Source: Bacteroidales bacterium
GTDB lineage: Bacteria; Bacteroidota; Bacteroidia; Bacteroidales; P3
Assembly: GCA_900769785.1 (NCBI GenBank)
Contig: CAAGHV010000039.1
Location: forward strand, 1-31,959
Length of the DNA: 31,959 nucleotides
Direction: 5' to 3'
In this document: in pieces, positions 18,608-27,438 of the stretch
Layout of the letters: each line of letters begins with the position of its first letter
Position numbering within the stretch: position 1 is the stretch's first letter
The notes under the pieces: model-generated
What the model was told of the DNA's origin: nothing
Seen by the model: the letters and a program-made list of their open reading frames with translations, nothing else
The model's database searches: none
Program-made: the position numbers and the translations under genes

Positions 18608-18660
18608 TTGGCGAAAATAGAATCATAGCATGGTTCATCTCATCCCATTACCGCAATAAA

Positions 18661-18693
18661 AAATAGCGTACCCACGATGTGAGTACGCTATTT
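18661..18693. terminator. Bidirectional terminator between the tlpA-like gene and nifJ
   Basis: An 11-bp stem AAATAGCGTAC (18661-18671) with GTACGCTATTT (18683-18693); the loop can add CAC/GTG. Read on the minus strand it ends in a run of T, which fits nifJ termination best. On the plus strand the T-run is weaker (TATTTAGTT). Confidence 0.85.
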
Positions 18694-18715
18694 AGTTATC
18701 TATGCTAGAGATATT

Positions 18716-21700
18716 TTACATCTCGCTTAGTTTCTTGTAGCCTTCGTAACGAAGTTTGGCGTTACGTTCGGTAGCTTCAAACAGCTGTTCTGCTTCTTCG
18801 GGGAAGGTCTTCATAAGTGAGTTGTAACGAACTTCGCCCATAATGAATTCGCGGAACTTGCTCCAATCGGGTTCCTTGCTGTCCAAGTGGAAACCGTTTT
18901 GACCTGCTTCTTCTTCAGCTGGGTTGAAGTGCCACAAGTGCCAGTAACCGCAGTCAACAGCCATCTTTTCTTCGTTTTGAGTACGTCCCATACCGGTTTT
19001 GATACCGTGGTTGATACATGGAGCGTAACAGATAATCAATGATGGTCCGTCGTAAGCTTCAGCTTCTTTTATCACTTTGAAGTATTGAGCTTGGCTTGCA
19101 CCCATTGCCACTTGAGCTACGTAAACATATCCGTAAGATTTGGCTATCATACCAAGGTCTTTCTTGCGAATCTTCTTACCGCTGGTAGCAAACTTAGCTA
19201 CAGCACCTGCAGGAGTAGATTTGGACGATTGTCCACCGGTGTTGCTATATACTTCGGTATCTACTACTACTACGTTTACGTTTTCGCCGCTAGCCAATAC
19301 GTGGTCTAAGCCGCCAAATCCGATATCGTAAGCCCAACCGTCGCCACCAAATATCCATTGCGACTTCTTGGCCAAGTGGTGTTTCATAGCCACTATTTGC
19401 TTGCAGTAGTTGCAATCGCAGGCTTCGGCCATAGGTATAATTTGGTCGCCAATGCGTTTGCTTTCCAATGTATTTTCGCGGTTGTCTATCCATTGTTGGA
19501 ATAGAGCTTTAAGTTCGGCCGAGCAGCAGTTGCATTCAGCTATGGCTTCACGCATAATGCGTTCTAGACGGTCGCGCATTTTGCGAGTAGCAGTAACCAT
19601 ACCCAAACCAAACTCGGCATTGTCTTCAAACAACGAGTTAGCCCAAGCCGGACCAAATCCGCTGCGATAGTTCTTACAATATGGAGTAGCAGGAGCCGAA
19701 CCACCATAGATAGAAGAACAACCTGTAGCGTTGGCAACCATCATTTGTTCGCCAAACAATTGGGTGATACATTTAATATATGGAGTTTCGCCACAACCTG
19801 CACAAGCTCCGGAGAACTCGAACAATGGTTGAGCAAACTGGCTGTTCTTAACGTTGGCAGTCTTGTCAATCAAGTTATCTTTGTAAGTAACTTTGCTTTG
19901 AGCGTAATCCCAGTTTTCAGCTTCAGCCATTTGGCTTTCCAATGGTTTCATAACCAAAGCTTTTTCCTTTGCAGGACATACGTCGGCACAGTTGCCGCAA
20001 CCGGTACAGTCAAGTACCGATACTTGCATGCGGAATTGCATACCGGCCAATTCCTTAGGAGCCTTGATTTCGATAGAAGTCATGCCGGCAGGAGCGTTTT
20101 GTTTTTCTTCGGCTGTCATAACCACCGGACGGATAGCAGCGTGAGGACATACTAGCGAACATTGGTTACATTGGATACAGTTTGCCGAATTCCATTCCGG
20201 AACCAAAGTAGCTACACCACGTTTTTCGTAGGCAGTAGTACCTGCAGGGAATGTACCATCTTCGTAGCCTTTGAATGCACTTACTGGCAAGTCGTTACCA
20301 CATTGTGCAACCATCGGACGCATAACTTTGGCTATAAATTCGGGATCGTTAGGTTTAACTTCAACTTGGAAGTCGGTAGTACATGGAAGCGAAGCCCATT
20401 CGGCCGGGATTTCCACTTTAACTATTTCGCCACCACGGTCAACGGCTGCATAGTTTTTGTTTACAACATCTTCACCCTTACGGCCATAAGACTTAACGAT
20501 GAATTTCTTCATTTGTTCTACAGCCAATTCGTAAGGAATAACTTCTGATATTTTGAAGAATGCCGATTGAAGGATAGTATTTGTACGGTTGCCCAAACCT
20601 ATTTCAGCAGCTATCTTAGTAGCATCGATGATGTACATAGTGATATGTTTTTCTGCCAAATATTTCTTAACAAAGTCAGGCAAACGTTTCTTGGTTTCTT
20701 CAACATCCCATGGCGAGTTGTACAAGAAAGTACCGTTTTCTTTCAAACCACGCAAGCAGTCGTATTTACGCAAGTAAGAAGGAACGTGAACAGCCACAAA
20801 GTCGGGAGTACCAACCAAGTAAGGAGCTGGAAGTGGTTGGTCGCCAAAGCGAAGGTGCGAACAAGTGTAACCACCCGATTTCTTACTATCGTAGTCAAAG
20901 TAAGCTTGGCTGTATTTATCAGTGTTGTCGCCAATAATTTTGATAGAGTTTTTGTTAGCACCTACAGTACCATCAGCACCCAAACCATAGAAACGAGCTT
21001 CGAAAGTACCTTTTGGAAGGATAGATATTTCGGGAAGGATAGGCAACGATTTGAAAGTAACGTCGTCAACTATACCTATAGTAAATTGATTCATTGGATT
21101 TTCTGCCTTCAAGTTGTTGAATACAGAAATGATGTGAGCTGGAGTTGTATCCTTCGAAGACAAACCATAACGACCACCAATAATCATAGGTTTGCGTTCG
21201 GCAGGAATATCTTTGCAAGTAGCGAAAGCTTCAACTACGTCCATGTACAATGGGTCGCCATTAGCACCAGGTTCTTTAGTTCTGTCAAGAACACAGATAC
21301 GTTCTACTGTTTCAGGAATAACAGCACCTAAGTATTTAACTGAGAATGGACGATACAAGTGAACAGTTACCACACCGGTCTTTTCGCCCTTAGCGTTAAG
21401 GTGGTCAACAACAGTTTTTATAGTTTCTGTTACCGAACCCATAGCTACTATTATGTTCTTGGCATCTTTGGCACCGTAGTAAACGAATGGAGCATATTCT
21501 CTACCACACAAAGCACTGATTTGTTTCATATAATCAGCCACTATATCGGGGATAGCTTCGTAATATTTGTTTTGACCTTCGCGAGTTTGGAAATAAACGT
21601 CGCTATTTTGAGCAGTACCTCTTGTTACAGGGTGTTCGGGGTTCAAAGCATTGTCGCGATAAGCTTTCAATGCGTCTTGGTCAATAAGCTTAGCCAATTC

Positions 21701-22273
21701 ATCTTGATCGGCAGCTTCAATTTTTTGTATTTCGTGCGAAGTACGGAATCCATCAAAGAAGTGTAAGAAAGGCACACGACCCTTGATAGCAGCCAAGTGA
21801 GCAATAGGAGCTAAATCCATAACTTCTTGTACAGAAGCAGTTGAAAGCATAGCAAAACCTGTTTGACGAGCAGACATAACGTCGGCGTGGTCGCCAAAGA
21901 TAGACAATGCTTGAGCAGCCAAAGCACGAGCCGATACGTGGAATACGCCCGGCAACAATTCGCCTGCTATTTTGTACATATTAGGAATCATCAACAACAA
22001 ACCTTGCGATGCAGTGAATGTAGTTGTTAAAGCTCCGGCTTGCAACGAACCGTGTACTGCACCTGCAGCACCTGCTTCGGATTGCATTTCTACAACCTTT
22101 ACGGTTTCACCGAAAATGTTTTTTCTACCAAAAGCTGCCCATTCGTCAACATACTCTGCCATTGTAGATGATGGAGTGATAGGATAAATAGCAGCAACTT
22201 CGCTAAACATGTAGGCAATATGAGCCGCAGCCTGATTACCATCACATGTCATGAATTTCTTTTCCTTTGCCAT
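18716..22273 (-). CDS. nifJ: Pyruvate:ferredoxin (flavodoxin) oxidoreductase
   Basis: The 1,185-residue product is the full single-chain PFOR. It has an N-terminal pyrimidine-binding domain (YPITPSSTMAEYVDEW), a transketolase-C-like region and an EKR segment. Two 4Fe-4S ferredoxin motifs follow, C699-x2-C702-x2-C705-x3-C709 and C756-x2-C759-x2-C762-x3-C766. The TPP-binding domain contains CAGCGETPY (C824, C827), GDGWAYDIGFGG and DTEVYSNTGGQSS. The enzyme splits pyruvate to acetyl-CoA and CO2, passing electrons to ferredoxin or flavodoxin in the cytoplasm; it marks an anaerobic fermentative metabolism. Length and cofactor residues are complete. A -7 box lies about 60 bases upstream. The long upstream gap with repeats and a hairpin may matter for its control. 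Confidence 0.98.
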   Translation of the reverse strand: MAKEKKFMTCDGNQAAAHIAYMFSEVAAIYPITPSSTMAEYVDEWAAFGRKNIFGETVKVVEMQSEAGAAGAVHGSLQAGALTTTFTASQGLLLMIPNMYKIAGELLPGVFHVSARALAAQALSIFGDHADVMSARQTGFAMLSTASVQEVMDLAPIAHLAAIKGRVPFLHFFDGFRTSHEIQKIEAADQDELAKLIDQDALKAYRDNALNPEHPVTRGTAQNSDVYFQTREGQNKYYEAIPDIVADYMKQISALCGREYAPFVYYGAKDAKNIIVAMGSVTETIKTVVDHLNAKGEKTGVVTVHLYRPFSVKYLGAVIPETVERICVLDRTKEPGANGDPLYMDVVEAFATCKDIPAERKPMIIGGRYGLSSKDTTPAHIISVFNNLKAENPMNQFTIGIVDDVTFKSLPILPEISILPKGTFEARFYGLGADGTVGANKNSIKIIGDNTDKYSQAYFDYDSKKSGGYTCSHLRFGDQPLPAPYLVGTPDFVAVHVPSYLRKYDCLRGLKENGTFLYNSPWDVEETKKRLPDFVKKYLAEKHITMYIIDATKIAAEIGLGNRTNTILQSAFFKISEVIPYELAVEQMKKFIVKSYGRKGEDVVNKNYAAVDRGGEIVKVEIPAEWASLPCTTDFQVEVKPNDPEFIAKVMRPMVAQCGNDLPVSAFKGYEDGTFPAGTTAYEKRGVATLVPEWNSANCIQCNQCSLVCPHAAIRPVVMTAEEKQNAPAGMTSIEIKAPKELAGMQFRMQVSVLDCTGCGNCADVCPAKEKALVMKPLESQMAEAENWDYAQSKVTYKDNLIDKTANVKNSQFAQPLFEFSGACAGCGETPYIKCITQLFGEQMMVANATGCSSIYGGSAPATPYCKNYRSGFGPAWANSLFEDNAEFGLGMVTATRKMRDRLERIMREAIAECNCCSAELKALFQQWIDNRENTLESKRIGDQIIPMAEACDCNYCKQIVAMKHHLAKKSQWIFGGDGWAYDIGFGGLDHVLASGENVNVVVVDTEVYSNTGGQSSKSTPAGAVAKFATSGKKIRKKDLGMIAKSYGYVYVAQVAMGASQAQYFKVIKEAEAYDGPSLIICYAPCINHGIKTGMGRTQNEEKMAVDCGYWHLWHFNPAEEEAGQNGFHLDSKEPDWSKFREFIMGEVRYNSLMKTFPEEAEQLFEATERNAKLRYEGYKKLSEM

Positions 22274-22333
22274 TTTATATTACTATTTGAATTTTAATAC
22301 TATACAATTTTAATATATGTATGTTTGAATATG

Positions 22334-22341
22334 CAAAGATA
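22334..22341 (-). promoter_or_regulatory. Putative -7 box of nifJ
   Basis: Minus-strand TATCTTTG is a full match to TAnnTTTG in the same context (TCTTTGCA) as the pheT promoter. No clear TTG at -33. The leader would be about 55 bases. Confidence 0.55.
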
Positions 22342-22588
22342 CACAAAAAAAGATAATTAGCATAATTATTGCACGTAATTTTATACAACTTCGCAAATTA
22401 TTTTTATTCAGCATCTTTTCGAGGTATTTTTTATATGTCGAAATAGAACAAAAATACACAAGTTGTACCTACAAAGAAATGAAGTTTACCTATCATTCCC
22501 CGAAGTTTAGTCTTGCAAATCTCAGTCAAAACATTTTTTCGATATACAAATTAAAAACGTAACAAACCATGGAATAAAATTTATACGT

Positions 22589-22670
22589 GACGCAATTTTA
22601 TCTAAATCACGATGCAGTTTTATCTACATCACGATGCAAATTCATCTACATCACGATGCAAATAAATCCC
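22589..22670. repeat. 22-base tandem repeat array, three full units and one partial
   Basis: Units start at 22589, 22611, 22633 and 22655 with exactly 22-base spacing; the fourth decays after about 8 bases. Each unit contains GA(T/C)GCA, TTTTATCTA or a variant, and ATCAC. The unit junction CATCACGATG is a dyad (CATC/GATG arms). A related single copy is at 8240-8264. TTATCTACA in unit two is one base from a DnaA box. Confidence 0.85.
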
Positions 22671-22730
22671 AACAAAATACTATATATATGTTATTGTATA
22701 GATGAATATAAGCAAATTGCACCCCCATAC

Positions 22731-22765
22731 TTTGCACTCCTAACTCCCACGGTTAGGAGTGCAAA
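22731..22765. other. Perfect 14-bp hairpin without a T-run
   Basis: TTTGCACTCCTAAC (22731-22744) pairs perfectly with 22752-22765 around TCCCACG. Neither strand shows a T-run after the stem, so it is not an ordinary terminator. ATACTTTGCA at its left edge resembles the TCTTTGCA context of promoters in this window but is one base short of TAnnTTTG. It may be part of a small RNA or a protein-binding cruciform; neither can be shown here. Confidence 0.6.
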
Positions 22766-22836
22766 ACCGCACAGTTACAGGTGCTAAGTGAGGTAGTTTT
22801 TGGGCAAAACTATGCTATAACGAAAATCAGTGGCAC

Positions 22837-22870
22837 AAAAAAAAGTGGCTACATATCTCTATGTAGCCAC
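22837..22870 (-). terminator. Terminator of tyrS
   Basis: Perfect 11-bp stem GTGGCTACATA (22845-22855) with 22860-22870 and a 4-base loop. On the minus strand it is followed by eight T (plus 22837-22844). It lies 25 bases past the tyrS stop. Confidence 0.94.
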
Positions 22871-22895
22871 TCGGATATCGAAAAATATCAAATAT

Positions 22896-24182
22896 TTACT
22901 TCACTTCCACCAAGTAGTAGTTCTTCTTACCTTTTTGAACCAAGATAATAGAGTCCGAAAGCAAATCTTTTTCAGTTACTTGGTAGGAATCATTAATCTT
23001 GGCTTTGTTCAAGGATATTGAATTTTCTTTCAAGGCACGTTTCACCTCACCTTTCGAGGCAAACATATTGGTTTCGGCAGCAGTAAGTTCTACTATATTT
23101 ATACCTTCGCCCTTCAGCAACTCTCTCGACACCTCAAAAGTAGGCACACCTTCAAACACCGACTTCAAGGTATCTTTATCCAACTGCTGAAGCATTTCGG
23201 TTGTACCTTTGCCAAACAGTATTTCGGAAGCAGCCACAGCAGCTTCGTAATCCTTTTCGGAGTGAACCCTTATTGTAATATCTTTGGCCAACGCCTTTTG
23301 CAATATACGTAAATGTGGAGCAGCTTTGTGTTCTTCCTCCAAACGCTCTATCTCTTCTTTGGGCAATAGTGTAAATATACGTATATAGCGCGAAGTATCC
23401 TCATCCGAACAGTTTAGCCAAAACTGGTAAAACTTATATGGCGAAGTTTTTTCGGGGTCTAGCCATACATTACCACCTTCTGTTTTTCCAAACTTCGTAC
23501 CGTCGGCCTTAGTTATCAGCGGACAAGTAAGAGCGTAAGCCTCACCGCCTTCCATTCGGCGTATAAGTTCGGTACCGGTAGTTATATTGCCCCATTGGTC
23601 GGAACCACCCATCTGCAAACGGCACCCTTTTTCTCTGTAAAGAGTAAGGAAGTCATAGCCTTGAAGCAACTGATAAGTAAACTCTGTGAAAGAGATACCT
23701 GTTTCCATACGTTTCTTTACAGAATCCTTAGCCATCATGTAGTTCACTGTTATGTGCTTACCAACATCGCGAATGAAATCCAAAAAAAGATAATCTTTCA
23801 TCCAATCATAGTTGTTCAATATCTCAGCAGCATTGGCATCCTTTTCATCGAAAGAAAGGAATTTTTCCAATTGCTTGCGAATACAATCAACATTATGTTG
23901 TATCTCCTCTACCGTAAGCAGCTTACGTTCAGCAGCTTTAAACGAAGGATCACCAATCATACCGGTAGCGCCACCCACTACTGCCAATGGTTTATGACCT
24001 GCCATTTGCAGGTGTTTAAGCATCATTATACTTACCAAGTGTCCTATATGTAATGAATCGGCAGTTGGATCAATACCTACGTAAGCTGTAGTCATCTCCT
24101 TGTTTAGTTGTTCCTCAGCACCGGGCATAATATCGTGTATCATTCCCCGCCAACGCAATTCTTCTACAAAATTTATCTTCAT
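22896..24182 (-). CDS. tyrS: Tyrosine-tRNA ligase
   Basis: The 428-residue class I synthetase has HIGH at residues 45-48 (DSLHIGHLVS), the tyrosine-site segment QLLQGYDFLTLY, GGSDQWGN, and a KMSKS-type loop written KFGKTEGG near residue 230. An S4-like RNA-binding domain lies at the C-terminus (KGEVKRALKENSISLNKAKI). It charges tRNA-Tyr in the cytoplasm; the KFGKT variant is common in bacterial TyrRS. It follows the 953-residue cargo gene on the same strand, but a strong terminator lies between them, so it is probably transcribed separately. I see no clear promoter in the short space left. Confidence 0.97.
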   Translation of the reverse strand: MKINFVEELRWRGMIHDIMPGAEEQLNKEMTTAYVGIDPTADSLHIGHLVSIMMLKHLQMAGHKPLAVVGGATGMIGDPSFKAAERKLLTVEEIQHNVDCIRKQLEKFLSFDEKDANAAEILNNYDWMKDYLFLDFIRDVGKHITVNYMMAKDSVKKRMETGISFTEFTYQLLQGYDFLTLYREKGCRLQMGGSDQWGNITTGTELIRRMEGGEAYALTCPLITKADGTKFGKTEGGNVWLDPEKTSPYKFYQFWLNCSDEDTSRYIRIFTLLPKEEIERLEEEHKAAPHLRILQKALAKDITIRVHSEKDYEAAVAASEILFGKGTTEMLQQLDKDTLKSVFEGVPTFEVSRELLKGEGINIVELTAAETNMFASKGEVKRALKENSISLNKAKINDSYQVTEKDLLSDSIILVQKGKKNYYLVEVK

Positions 24183-24202
24183 AATATCTGTATTAATTAT
24201 CT

Positions 24203-24238
24203 AAAAAAAGAGGGTCATTTTTCCAGAAATGACCCTCT
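24203..24238 (-). terminator. Terminator of the 953-residue T9SS cargo gene
   Basis: Perfect 12-bp stem AGAGGGTCATTT (24209-24220) with 24227-24238, loop TTCCAG. On the minus strand it is followed by six more T. It lies between the cargo gene stop and the tyrS start. Confidence 0.94.
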
Positions 24239-24259
24239 AAAGGAAATATTCTAAAATAT

Positions 24260-27121
24260 TTATTTCACTACTAATTTAGATGTCATCATCTGAGAATCAG
24301 TAACGACATTTATCAAATAAACACCTTTTTGTAAACCTTGGCAATTGATAGCTTCAGTATGGATACCGGCTGTCAAACTTTCCAAAGATTTAGTATAAAC
24401 TACTTTACCCGACATGTCAAATACACGAATAGTAGCATCTGTTGTGTTGGCAACTTGCAATTCTATATTTGTATAAGAAGCAGCAGGGTTAGGATAGATT
24501 CTTACTTCACCTATATTTTCAGATTCAACTTCAGCAATACCTACTTCATTCAAAGTATCGTTTACGAAAGTTTTGTCAACATAGACACCTTTACCATATG
24601 TAGCTAAATAGATAGCTCTGTAATCTTTTGTTCTTCCAAAACGATATTCTTCTGGAGTTGTTCCTGTGTAATAAGTAGCTTTTACAAATGGTAAGCTATC
24701 AACTTGTTGAGTCATAAACGAAACAACGACACCATTCATACCTTCATATTCTACAGGAGTTTCACTAGCATTAGCCATAGTGTAAAGACCTTTTTCAGTA
24801 CCTAAATAAATAATACCAGCATCTTTTACTATCAACGAAGAGTAGATAGAAGTGGTTGTACCTTCAATATCTTTCGGAGTAACTGTAGGATTATCTGAAG
24901 TTGCATTTGCCACATAGTACATATTATGTCCACCGTTTTGCTCGCCTTTGCAAGTAACAACTATGTTATCACCATTAGGATCAACAGCTATCGAAGTTAT
25001 TACACGTGCTTCTGTAATAATTGTATCAACAATTGTTTCTCCATCAGATTCGAACACACCGACAGTTTCAGGATTTACTGTTGCAATTTTACGTACACGA
25101 ATCAAGTAAGAACCACTATCAGCCGATTCAGCACCTATGAATAAGCAATCACCATCTTCAGATATTGCCAAAACTCTTGCCATAGAAGTTTTTTTAAGGT
25201 CCATAACTTTATACCACTTCATATCAGTATCAACTTTTCTGAAGTCAGTTGCAGTCGGAGACATATAGACTTGATGATTTCCTCCATTATTAGTTCCTGC
25301 CAAAAATAACCTTGATTGGTAAGGATTCTTGATAGTGTAAGTAACACCTGCTTTTGTCATAGTGAAATTTTCGGTAAATGTGTAGTTAAGAGGGTAGTCT
25401 GTATTAGCTTGACAACGAACTTTTGTTACATCACCGGCCAATATTTTAGTTGTATCAGTTACAACGATATTAGAATCTTTACCATCAATCTTACGAGTGA
25501 TAACAAAAGGAGCTCTAAGTGTGAATGTCAAACTATCAATTACTTTTGTATCATCAAATTTTTCCCATAAAATCATTGGTTGATTATAATAACCTCTATT
25601 TAATGAGTTGAAAAAGTTAGCGCCAGTGGTCCAAGTTTGAGTATTTGTATAATTCAAATAATCAGAGGTAGCTCTACCAAACACAGAACCTTCCGAACCT
25701 ACAAAAACAACAGACTTTTCAGCAGGAGCAGTTTGGTGAACCATAGAAGTAGCAACCCAACCACCATTGCCCATCCACATAGTTTCGGCCGAGTGGTTAA
25801 CAGGATCATCTGTGGGTATAGTTATATCAGAATCGTTACGAGATTTAATATATGACACTGCATGTCCCAATGTACCACCGAACACAGAACCATCGTTGGC
25901 TACAGCAACAGATGTAAATTGAGTAGTAGTCAAACCTCTGTTCAATTCTGAGAAACCAATAGTGCCTTGTCCTATAATGGTAATACCATCATATATTGTA
26001 CCATATTTGAATATACCACCATCAGTAGCCAAATAATATACAGAATCATTTAGGAAAACAATGTCATGAATATTTTCGTGTACATAATATGCACTTGGAC
26101 GTCCGACAGCAGACATCGATTCTGTGGACCAACTGTATAGAGATGTACCTTCCATAGCTTCAGCACTCCATACATCAGTACCTCCCACAAGTATTTTCTT
26201 GTGATTTGATGGACTAACAACTATTGTATTAGCAAATAATCCGTTGTATGATGCAAATAAAGTTACAGATGATGTTGATATCTTTGTCCATGTAGTATGA
26301 TCTACTGTATCTGCCAAATAAACACCTTCTAACAAACCTACCGAATCAGCAACAGAAATATAAATATAATTGTTGTTTGATGGAGCTACCGCCAACTCTA
26401 TACGACCGGCATTTTCGATATTTTCAGTTGGAACAACAATAACATCAGCACTAGATGCACCACTAACGGCTATCTTACGTACTTTATCAACAGAAGTGAA
26501 ATATACCGTATCACCAGCCAAATCTATATCTTGAACAGCTCCCTCGTTGAAAAGATCTTCTGTAGTTGTTCCATTGGAACGGAATAAACCACCATTTGTA
26601 GCTACATAAAGGTAAGAGTTTGCTACAATCATATCGTTTATGTAATTCCAATTTTGGTCTGCCACTTCGTAAGGATATTTAGTAAAAGTTCCATTAGCAG
26701 GGTTGTAACTATATAGACCTTTTCCTTTTGGCACCATATATCCTCTTGACTCCAATTCGGCAATAGCCAAACCTTCGCCTGTACCTATCATTATAGTACC
26801 ATCGGCCAATTGAACCATGCTACTGATAGGAAGATTTTCTTCTTTACCATCAATAACACAAGGAATAGGGAACCAAGTTTTTCCACCATTCTCTGATTTA
26901 AATAAGCCACCTGCAACGCCACCTGTATATAATACTGAACCGTCTTCTGCAGTCTTATCGATAAGAACTACGCGAGAACGTCCGGCTAAGTTGTCGGGAC
27001 CTAAAAATTGCAAGTCTTCAGAAGTTTTTCCACTTCCAAACGGATTTTCACCCTTTGCGGAGACTGTTCCAAACATTAAAATCGCCGCAATAATACCGAA
27101 AAGTATTTTTCTTTTTTTCAT
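24260..27121 (-). CDS. T9SS-exported sialidase-like propeller protein
   Basis: The 953-residue product has a signal peptide (MKKRKILFGIIAAILMFGTVSA|K). The mature N-terminus contains NPFGSGKTSEDLQFLGPDNLAGRSR, followed by VLYTGGVAGGLFKSENGGKTWFPI, an Asp-box-like S.NGG.TW repeat of sialidase/VPS10-type propellers. Similar blades recur: LYVATNGGLFRSNGTT, YLATDGGIFKYG and IYLGTEKGLYTM. The last 82 residues are a type A T9SS sorting domain with IYPNPA, VFDMSGK and LQKGVYLINVV, ending KLVVK. It is therefore exported through the outer membrane and anchored or released. I see no catalytic Tyr/Glu pair or Arg triad to support real sialidase activity, so ligand binding or a structural role is as likely. 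The gene is lower in GC than its hflX-porX neighbours. It is divergent from the M28 peptidase gene. Confidence 0.88.
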   Translation of the reverse strand: MKKRKILFGIIAAILMFGTVSAKGENPFGSGKTSEDLQFLGPDNLAGRSRVVLIDKTAEDGSVLYTGGVAGGLFKSENGGKTWFPIPCVIDGKEENLPISSMVQLADGTIMIGTGEGLAIAELESRGYMVPKGKGLYSYNPANGTFTKYPYEVADQNWNYINDMIVANSYLYVATNGGLFRSNGTTTEDLFNEGAVQDIDLAGDTVYFTSVDKVRKIAVSGASSADVIVVPTENIENAGRIELAVAPSNNNYIYISVADSVGLLEGVYLADTVDHTTWTKISTSSVTLFASYNGLFANTIVVSPSNHKKILVGGTDVWSAEAMEGTSLYSWSTESMSAVGRPSAYYVHENIHDIVFLNDSVYYLATDGGIFKYGTIYDGITIIGQGTIGFSELNRGLTTTQFTSVAVANDGSVFGGTLGHAVSYIKSRNDSDITIPTDDPVNHSAETMWMGNGGWVATSMVHQTAPAEKSVVFVGSEGSVFGRATSDYLNYTNTQTWTTGANFFNSLNRGYYNQPMILWEKFDDTKVIDSLTFTLRAPFVITRKIDGKDSNIVVTDTTKILAGDVTKVRCQANTDYPLNYTFTENFTMTKAGVTYTIKNPYQSRLFLAGTNNGGNHQVYMSPTATDFRKVDTDMKWYKVMDLKKTSMARVLAISEDGDCLFIGAESADSGSYLIRVRKIATVNPETVGVFESDGETIVDTIITEARVITSIAVDPNGDNIVVTCKGEQNGGHNMYYVANATSDNPTVTPKDIEGTTTSIYSSLIVKDAGIIYLGTEKGLYTMANASETPVEYEGMNGVVVSFMTQQVDSLPFVKATYYTGTTPEEYRFGRTKDYRAIYLATYGKGVYVDKTFVNDTLNEVGIAEVESENIGEVRIYPNPAASYTNIELQVANTTDATIRVFDMSGKVVYTKSLESLTAGIHTEAINCQGLQKGVYLINVVTDSQMMTSKLVVK

Positions 27122-27174
27122 AAGATGTTTATTATTAATTAGATATTATTTTTATTCTATTTCGAACTAAAAGG

Positions 27175-27182
27175 CAAAGATA
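27175..27182 (-). promoter_or_regulatory. Putative -7 box of the 953-residue cargo gene
   Basis: Minus-strand TATCTTTG, a full match to TAnnTTTG, 53 bases before the start codon. TTTC (plus 27201-27204), 18 bases upstream, is a one-mismatch -33. Confidence 0.6.
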
Positions 27183-27390
27183 AGCATTTTTTTCGGAATA
27201 GAAATACTTTTTTATTCTATCTTTCGATTTCTTAGAATATTATTAGTTTTTATAGAATATAATGTACATGATGTTCAATACATTAATAAACCATCATAAA
27301 GATACGATTATTTTTTTTTAACATCTTTTATTCCTATACTACATAAAATGGATAGCTAACTAATATACCCCCATAGTCATTTATCCATTT

Positions 27391-27418
27391 TTTGATATAG
27401 AAAAATTGTGTATATTTG
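27391..27418 (+). promoter_or_regulatory. Putative promoter of the M28 peptidase gene
   Basis: TATATTTG (27411-27418) matches TAnnTTTG. TTTG at 27391-27394 may be the -33 element, though its 16-base spacing is short. Transcription would begin near 27425, downstream of the in-frame TTG at 27406, which fixes the ATG at 27439 as the start. Confidence 0.6.
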
Positions 27419-27438
27419 CACATCCAAAACATGAGACA

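Larger units (their letters stand above)
22274..22836. other. Long non-coding region upstream of nifJ
   Basis: AT-rich, no gene. In order it contains the nifJ -7 box (22334-22341), a 22-base tandem repeat (22589-22662) and a perfect 14-bp hairpin (22731-22765). The 66-codon open frame at 22587-22787 simply reads through the repeats and hairpin, so I do not call it. Confidence 0.65.
27122..27438. other. Divergent promoter region of the cargo gene and the M28 peptidase
   Basis: Very AT-rich, no gene. It holds -7 boxes for both flanking genes (27175-27182 minus, 27411-27418 plus). TTTATTCTAT occurs twice 60 bases apart (27151-27160 and 27211-27220), and TTCTATT/AATAGAA (27155-27161 and 27197-27203) form an inverted repeat around the minus-strand -7 box. 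Confidence 0.6.

Noticed and set aside
24260..27121. True sialidase
   Set aside because: Asp-box-like repeats are present, but no catalytic Arg triad or Tyr/Glu pair could be identified, so only a sialidase-like propeller is called.
27406..27438. TTG start for the M28 peptidase
   Set aside because: It lies upstream of the predicted transcript start and would spoil the signal peptide; the ATG at 27439 gives a standard one.
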